A DNA stretch of 64,000 bases, from NCBI RefSeq assembly GCF_022682495.2, contig NC_071391.1:40949998-41013997 (forward strand), read 5' to 3'. Source of the stretch: Desmodus rotundus. Taxonomy: Eukaryota; Chordata; Mammalia; Chiroptera; Phyllostomidae. Shown here in pieces: positions 58,285-64,000 of the stretch. A program made the translations under genes and the position numbers. A model generated the notes under the pieces. That model was not told the origin of the DNA. It saw only the letters and a program-made list of their open reading frames with translations, and made no database searches. The number at the start of each line of letters is the position of its first letter. The stretch's first letter is position 1.

Positions 58285-58360
58285 CTTTCCCGGGGGAAGA
58301 CCACTGCGGAGGACCGGAAGTGCCCTGCAGCCACGCCCGGCGACGCCTGCAGGAAAATTA
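58285..58360 (+). CDS. RIC3: RIC3 coding exon 3 (residues 119-143 plus one base)
   Basis: This short exon encodes the segment just after the second hydrophobic region. It begins Leu-Ser-Arg-Gly-Lys-Thr-Thr-Ala-Glu-Asp and ends Arg-Lys-Ile plus one base. Its acceptor is ctcag and its donor is gtgagt. The start and end match the human exon in length and phase. The middle, about residues 129-140 with two Cys, several Ala and Pro, differs more from my memory of human RIC3 than exons 1, 2 and 4 do. It also contains several CpG-bearing codons. That suggests relaxed constraint in this linker. A short interrupted poly-T tract precedes it at 58194-58210. Confidence 0.92.
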
Positions 58361-60024
58361 GTGAGTGCCCTTGTCAGCAGAGTCACAAGTTTCACTGCAT
58401 CAGACAGCTGTGATACAGCCAGAGGGGGATCTGGATACGCCCTAAAAGCATTTCTCAAAAGTCGTGCCACATTAATCTGATGCCATTTTTACCTTAGCTC
58501 TGAGCGTTCTCAGAAGTTTCCATACGGATGTTGGCTTTTAAGGGAAAGATAATTAACAAGAAGTACAGAACTGCCAGTTCAATTTTTTATATGTTTGCAA
58601 ATCAATATTTCACATTTGGAATGGGTTGCTTCTCATTTCCAGATTTCAGAATATTGGGAGCAAATATCTTTATTTCACAGAGGGGCAGAGAGATCAAGTC
58701 ATGAGGCCTAGGGACAGAGTGTAACACTTCTGGCTCTTGAAACATGATCATCAGATACTCACTGACCAACTAGAATGTTCTGTGTTCTCTGGGGAGATGA
58801 GATACGTGTGGCATAGCTCTTCCCTCTAAGAATTTATAATCGAGGATGGATGTCAGGAAGAATAACTTGTGAAAAGTTTACCACCTAGAAAGAAAGGCTT
58901 TGACAAAAGCCTTTCGGGAAATCATGTCTGGCTGGGTGTCAGATAGATGGGACAACTTGCGCGAGACATGGCCTGACGTCGGGCAGCTGCGGGGAAGAAG
59001 GCTGGGAGAGCAGACAGGTTAAACCATACTGTTGAGGGCATTAGAGGCCAAGTGGCTTTATCCTGTGGATAATCAAGCCTCGTCGGAGGGTTTTAAAGCA
59101 GACATCAGCCAAATGATAGGAGGCTAGGCCAAAGTATCTGCCTCTGGCCGTGACTGCTTTTTGTACTTACTCCGGATTCTCTGTGGAAATAGACATTTCA
59201 GTCACATTCTGCATCCTTTTTGGAAATCTCAAATATTCAGGGAATTCTGTAAGAAAGCTTCTGTGTTCTTAACTGAGATAATGTCAAACAGTGATGGTAA
59301 ATGTATCAGTAAAGTAATTTTTAAGGGACTCTTTAAAGAGTAGCAAATTCTGTGTCCTGGCACATAGTGCATTTAAAACAGAAAAGTAAATAAAAGGAAT
59401 TCCTAAGAGCATGTGTTTTATACTGTAGTAGCAGCTGTATCAGCTTCTTATCCTTCAAATCACGCAGCAAATAAAAATAACTGGAGCATTTGTGTGGCAC
59501 GGTCCTCCAGACCCTTTACAGATGTTAACTGTGTGAGTAAGAGCTAGTTCCAGAAGTGTTCAGAAGCCTTTGAAATTCCTCATTTACAATGACCCTTTAA
59601 ATATATCTGGGTAGAGAAAGATTCTGGGCATGAAACAGAAAAACTGGATTATCTGTGTAATGAGCATTTTATTTTCCTTCCGCCTTGAAGTTCATTTCAT
59701 GTGCTGATTATTTTTTCTGTTCTACTTTTAGGGTCTTAAAGTTAGTTTCAGTACATAGATACACTCTACTGACCCTCACTGAGAAAACTACCGATCCTTT
59801 GGGAGGCAGGGTCACACCACTTCACTCCACATGGCTGGGGCAGAGAACCGTGGGCAGGTGGTCTCACCCCTAGTTCAAGACTTCCTCTGTTGAGGAAGCA
59901 TAACACTGGAACTCTTACCTTCCAGATGTGTTTGCAACCTGAGGTGCAGGTGCAGGACTGCTCATTTCATTTAGTTTTCTAAGATACCTCATAGATTTGG
60001 TGCTTCTCCCTCGAGCATCATTTG
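58361..60024. other. Intron 3, left part
   Basis: A MIR-like scrap near 58670-58740. Otherwise unrecognised, no extra exon. Confidence 0.45.
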
Positions 60025-60596
60025 GATAACAATAGCCAGGTATGGAAGCAACTTCAGTGTCCACAGGCAGATGAGCGGGTGAAGGGGACGTGGTGCATGT
60101 GTGCAGTGGGTGTCACTCAGCCGTGAAGGACAACGAGGTCTTGCCATTGGAGACAGCTTGGCTGGACCTAGAAGGTATTACGCTGCGTGAAATATGTCCG
60201 GCAGAGCAACACAAATACTGTATGATTTCACTTATATGTGGAATCTAAAAAACAAAACACATGAACAAGCAGCACAAAACAGAAACCGTTTCATAGACAC
60301 GTAGAACAAACTGGTGATTTCCAGAGGGGAAGGGGTTGGGGAAAGGACAAAAAAGGTGAAGGTGAATAAGAGATGCAAAATTCTAGTCATAAAATTAAAA
60401 AGTCGTGGGGGTGTAAGGTGTGGCATAAGGGAATACAGTCAGTAATGTAATAACCTCGTGTGACGGAATGTCGCTAAGCTTAGTGTGGTGCCCACTTTGT
60501 TAGTGAGGTCCATGAATGTTGAATAACTATGTCATACCCTCAGAACTAATGTAATACTGTGTATTAACTGTATTTTAATTAAAAAAAGAAAATGGG
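60025..60596 (+). mobile_element. L1 3' end (sense) in intron 3
   Basis: AATAGCCAGGTATGGAAGCA, GCTGCGTGAAATATGTCCGG, ACTTATATGTGGAATCTAAA and a final AATTAAAAAAAG tail follow an older L1MA-like 3' end. Confidence 0.85.
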
Positions 60597-60922
60597 AAAA
60601 GGGGGTGTTTATCTTCTTCATTTCTTCTTGGGTGGCTGTAGGAACAGGTGTTCAGTGCTAGGTGTTTTCTTAGCTGGTCCTGCTGTGTTTCTGGTTGTTA
60701 GAGAGTGATTTGCCCGCCACTCACTAAGCATGTACCCTTTAGATATCGGTGCCCAGACCACAGCACCCTTTGATTCCTCATGGGATTGGCGGGAGGAACT
60801 CCTCGTCTCTTCTCTGAGTCTCAGCACCAGCCTGGATTGCTGCGGTGTCACCACCAGCATGTTCCAGAAAAGAGCGTAGTGAGTTGCATATGATGGTTCT
60901 CAGACTGGTGCTTGTTTTTCAG
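60597..60922. other. Intron 3, right part
   Basis: Nothing recognised; ends in the exon 4 acceptor. Confidence 0.45.
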
Positions 60923-61016
60923 CCAATTTTGAGCTTGTTCAACTGCAAGAAAAACTGAAGGAGACAGAGGAAGCCATGGAAAAATTGATCAACCGAGTGG
61001 GACCTAACGGCGGAAG
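60923..61016 (+). CDS. RIC3: RIC3 coding exon 4 (coiled-coil segment, residues 144-174 plus two bases)
   Basis: After acceptor tttttcag, this exon completes a Thr codon and encodes a heptad-rich segment containing FELVQLQEKLKETEEAMEK, then LINRVGPNGG. This is the coiled coil that follows the membrane region in RIC3 and helps it interact with receptor subunits. The exon ends with two bases of a split Arg or Ser codon at donor gtaggt. The summed coding length of exons 1-4 is 524 bases, so the next exon must start in phase 2. No later RIC3 exon is recognisable before the right edge, so the carboxy-terminal acidic half is outside the window. Confidence 0.95.
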
Positions 61017-62099
61017 GTAGGTTTGCAGGACTCAGACCGTTTCCTGTTTAGAGAATCAATTCAAAATTTTGCTTTACTTTGGTTTCTGGGGCACTTCCTA
61101 GCATTTTACATAGTTGTCGACTTATTTGTCATTTGCATATTCCCACGTGTCATGTCCATTTTCGTGCTGTCAAGCAATCTCAGGTTTCTCGAGCATATGT
61201 TCAGTGCTACACACATTATTGTGAGTAAACTTGTGAGCAAATCCTGATGGGTTAAATAACTGAGTTTTAAGGAAGACAATTTCCTAGCTTGTCTAAAAAA
61301 AAGGCATAATTTTAAGTAAAACCAGATTATTAGATATTGTGCTATTTGAGACCAAATGAGAGAACAGAGCAAGTGTGATCAGATTAGGCATTTGGTCTGT
61401 GTTGCTTCTGCCAGAGCAGAGTTAGACACGTAAAGTAGGTGTCAGGAACCAGCCGAGCTCCTTGGGATGCCCCACAGGGAAGACTCACTGCTGTTACTAC
61501 AGGGCTGGCTGTGCATCTGAAAAGGTAGTTTCAGGAGGTTGATGGAAGTGGGCACAACTAAGTAAACATGAATGTGGGAAGGCCAGGAGGGAAAAACCAC
61601 AATGTGAGATTCAGAACAAAGGGAGAGTCTGTTTGAGGGAGGCCTTCTGACAAGAATTGAGGAAGAATAGGGGTGAAGGGCCAAATCCCGAGCAAGAGAA
61701 CGTGTTGTGAAAGGTCTCTCCCTATAGCCCCATAGGCTCACTGTGGAGTCTTTTCTGCCCCAGAAAACGTCTCCCTCACCTAGGCCTCTTTTGCCTGCCA
61801 TCCTTAGAGGTACGAGAGCCCTGTGGCCCTCACTGTGCTCCATGGCCCCAGCCTTGCCCATCTTCGGCTAGATAGAAGGGGAACACCCTCAGGTTGCAGT
61901 CTTTTGTCTTGGCTGCTTCTGCAGTGTCCACAGTGCTGCTGAGAAGACGTTTGTGAGGATGACCCTTGCCTGTGTGGGCCCAGGAGCCTTGACCTTCTTT
62001 TAGTCTAGAAAGCAGAGTGACTATCTGGAATGTTCCCCAAAGTGGTATAGATATGTGGACATATCTATACATGAGTATACTGTGTGATTGTATAAAAAT
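61017..62099. other. Intron 4, left part
   Basis: No exon, repeat or RNA gene recognised. The 139-codon minus-strand frame (61442-61861) has no known domain. Confidence 0.45.
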
Positions 62100-62262
62100 A
62101 TTTGATATTTATTTTTTAAAATTATTCAAGTACAGTTGTCTGCGTTTACCCCTCACCATGCCTCCCTCACCCCAGTCATCCCCACCTACCTCCCCCGCTT
62201 CCACCCCCCTTGGTTTTGTCCCGTGTCCTTTATAGTTGTTCCTGAAAACGCTTCCCCCTTCC
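62100..62262 (-). mobile_element. Short L1 3' UTR (antisense)
   Basis: TACAGTTGTCTGCGTTTACC, CCACCTACCTCCCCC and CCTTTATAGTTGTTCCTGAA are the reversed bat L1 3' UTR. It directly abuts the inverted repeat. Confidence 0.75.
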
Positions 62263-62263
62263 G

Positions 62264-62605
62264 CACCCAGACTGTGAGTAGCACAGGGTGAGGACAGGAA
62301 AGACCAGAACAGTGTAGTCGCCCAGACTGGCAGTCACATTCGTACAGATTCTCATACATCAGACAATGTGTAAAAAGCAATTAGCCCAGAGCTTGGTCCT
62401 TAATTAAGTGGTCAATAAATACCAAGTTTTTCAAAACTTTTTTTTTTATATTTATTGAGCACTTACTAAGGACCAAGCTCTGGGCTAAATGCTTTTTATA
62501 TATTACCTGATGTATGAGAATCTGTACGAATGTGACTGCCAGTTTGGGCGACTACACTGTTCTGGTCTTTCCTGTCCTCACCCTGTGCTACTCACAGTCT
62601 GGGTG
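62264..62605. repeat. Large inverted repeat: 158-bp arms, 27-bp spacer
   Basis: Left arm 62264-62421, right arm 62449-62605, roughly 94-95% identical by eye (about 8 substitutions and one indel). Both arms give nearly the same peptide on opposite strands. The right arm's TTGAGCACTTACTAAGG and CTCTGGGCTAAATGC are MIR-like, so the right arm may be the original and the left the inverted copy. Confidence 0.9.
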
Positions 62606-64000
62606 GGGAACTGCCAGGCTTTTATCGACCCTCGTGCCTTAAAAAATATCAGTACTTGGCCCTTGTTCATCTGAAGCCCCCTACCTAAGGGTCACGAAAG
62701 CCATAGAAGAATACCTGTGGGCCTGGCCTCCCTCCTGGGAGACCCAACCCCTAGGCCTTGGAATGAGAAACCGCATGAACGTATTTTCTCACTATTACTC
62801 CCGCTCAGACTCCCTTAGCTCACATCAAAGAACCCCACCATCCCACCCATGTGCACCATCTAACTGTTGCCCAGGCCAGGGACACAATGCCGTAAACCCT
62901 AACTATTGTCTGTTCTCTTGCGCTAGGGTTACTGCTCCATGTTTTATGTGCAAAGGTACAGGACTTGCCCCCAGCCTGCAGCTGGAGTTGTGCCACTTCG
63001 TTGTTCCTGGGCCCACAGGTCCTGACTGAAAACCCTTACTCATAAGATGCTGCCGTGTGGGCTCCTTCCAGCCAGCCGCAAGGTGACGGCTGCATAAAAT
63101 GTTTTCCGCAGCACGGCTCAGGGACTGGCGGACAGTTCCTTTTCCCCTGAGGAGAGCATAGCTTGTGGCTGTCTTTCCCACATCTCTTACTTTCCCGTCC
63201 GTGAAGATGGGACTTTCTCTCTGACACTCCTTAATCAACACCTTTTCTCCTTACAAGCTGGCCCTAGCCGAAAACATTTCAGGGAATTCAACCCTGAAAA
63301 TTGCAAGGGCCAGGGAGCCCCATGCTTGACGTTGTTTCCTTTTAACACTTACGTCCTCTAATCTCAGATTCTGTGGCAGTTGTCCTCCACAAGTCTGTGC
63401 TTCTGAGACTATTAGTCCAAAGTACCCCAGTATTTTTTTCTGGCAGGTCAAGATCTTATCACATCTCTTGACTTTTGGGGGTCAAGGAGAGGGTGTAAGA
63501 CAAAGAAGATGTGTTCATTTACAGCCTTCTAAGTACTTTTATGTATGTAATATTCATTCCATATCAGCAAGATTTTGTTTAAAATTTTAGAAATACGCAG
63601 TTTCTGAAACTTCCATCTTAATGCTTACGTAAGGGTCAAAACATAGGAAAGGGTTTTAATACTATCTAATTAAACTTTTGGACAGCTTTCCCTGGATAAG
63701 ATAGGGCTATGTACGTGTTTAAATAATGAAGCCTCCTGAAGGCTTGTACTGTGCTGCGTTCCCTCTGATATTAGGCCCGGTAGCCAACCCAAGGACACAG
63801 AGACCAAGGAAAAGATCGAGGAATCAGAGTCGAGGTGCCCTCACTTATGTCCTGGTGATTAGCTAAAGTTCCTTTCCAGAGCACCATGTCCAGTGGTAAC
63901 TCTTCACCCCCTAGAAGCATGGGGGGCCAAGGGCAGAGGTGAGGGTGCAGCCTCTGCCAGCAGGCAGCCCTGGCAGGCACGAAGAGTATGTGTGTGGGAC
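62606..64000. other. Intron 4, right part
   Basis: No further RIC3 exon, repeat or gene is recognisable to the end of the window. Confidence 0.45.

Larger units (their letters stand above)
31070..64000 (+). other. RIC3: RIC3 gene span, 5' partial (exons 1-4, introns 1-4)
   Basis: The gene enters at its promoter and runs off the right edge within intron 4. Intron 1 (31194-57087) is about 25.9 kb and repeat-rich. Intron 2 (57318-58284) is 967 bp, intron 3 (58361-60922) about 2.56 kb, and intron 4 starts at 61017. All four coding blocks are open, with consensus splice sites and compatible phases, so the locus looks functional. In human, RIC3 lies between TUB and LMO1 on chromosome 11; this is known synteny and neither neighbour is visible here. 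Confidence 0.93.

Noticed and set aside
62186..62674. Two paralogous small genes in opposite directions
   Set aside because: The similar peptides come from the inverted DNA repeat, in an intron, with no coding signature.
61017..64000. RIC3 exon 5
   Set aside because: No segment matching the expected QEKRLLHQLREI region with splice sites was found.

Overview
This is a mammalian nuclear window, almost certainly from a bat. The diagnosis rests on six copies of a tRNA-derived SINE of the VES type, which is typical of bats. Further support comes from bat-style L1 3' ends, a half-L1 (HAL1) retroelement, and short hAT and mariner DNA transposons. There are no operons, no CRISPR arrays and no prokaryotic features.

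The only protein-coding gene I can support is RIC3, an endoplasmic-reticulum chaperone for nicotinic acetylcholine and 5-HT3 receptors. It lies on the + strand, and four coding exons with clean GT/AG junctions and matching phases are visible: 31070-31193, 57088-57317, 58285-58360 and 60923-61016. They give the first 174 codons plus two bases. The rest of the gene lies beyond the right edge. Exon 1 sits in a CpG-rich, TATA-less promoter whose 5' leader carries an array of ETS-like cores (31016-31039). Intron 1 is about 25.9 kb and is largely built from transposable elements.

Layout: 1-30.7 kb is intergenic DNA upstream of RIC3. From known mammalian synteny LMO1 should lie just to the left, but no LMO1 exon is visible. 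This part holds several AT-rich, repeat-free blocks with homeodomain-like and CCAAT-like motifs that look like conserved regulatory DNA (about 0.56-1.08, 4.60-4.83, 5.93-6.06, 7.43-7.72 and 23.64-24.13 kb). Between them lie VES, MIR, L2, MaLR-type LTR and nested L1 copies. 30.7-31.5 kb is the RIC3 promoter and exon 1. 31.2-57.1 kb is intron 1, with three large nested L1 complexes, a full-length HAL1 and a composite mariner. 57.1-61.0 kb holds exons 2-4. 61.0-64.0 kb is intron 4, with a striking 158-bp inverted repeat.

The most unusual items are: (1) two copies, 24 kb apart, of a mariner that carries a captured MER20-like segment, with shared derived changes implying one composite ancestor; (2) a roughly 94-95% identical inverted duplication at 62264-62605 abutting a truncated L1; (3) a perfect 12-bp hairpin inside HAL1 that looks like a template-switch mutation; (4) the candidate enhancers. 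I found no novel enzymatic or defence system. All repeat family names are from memory of consensus sequences and need a RepeatMasker run to confirm.
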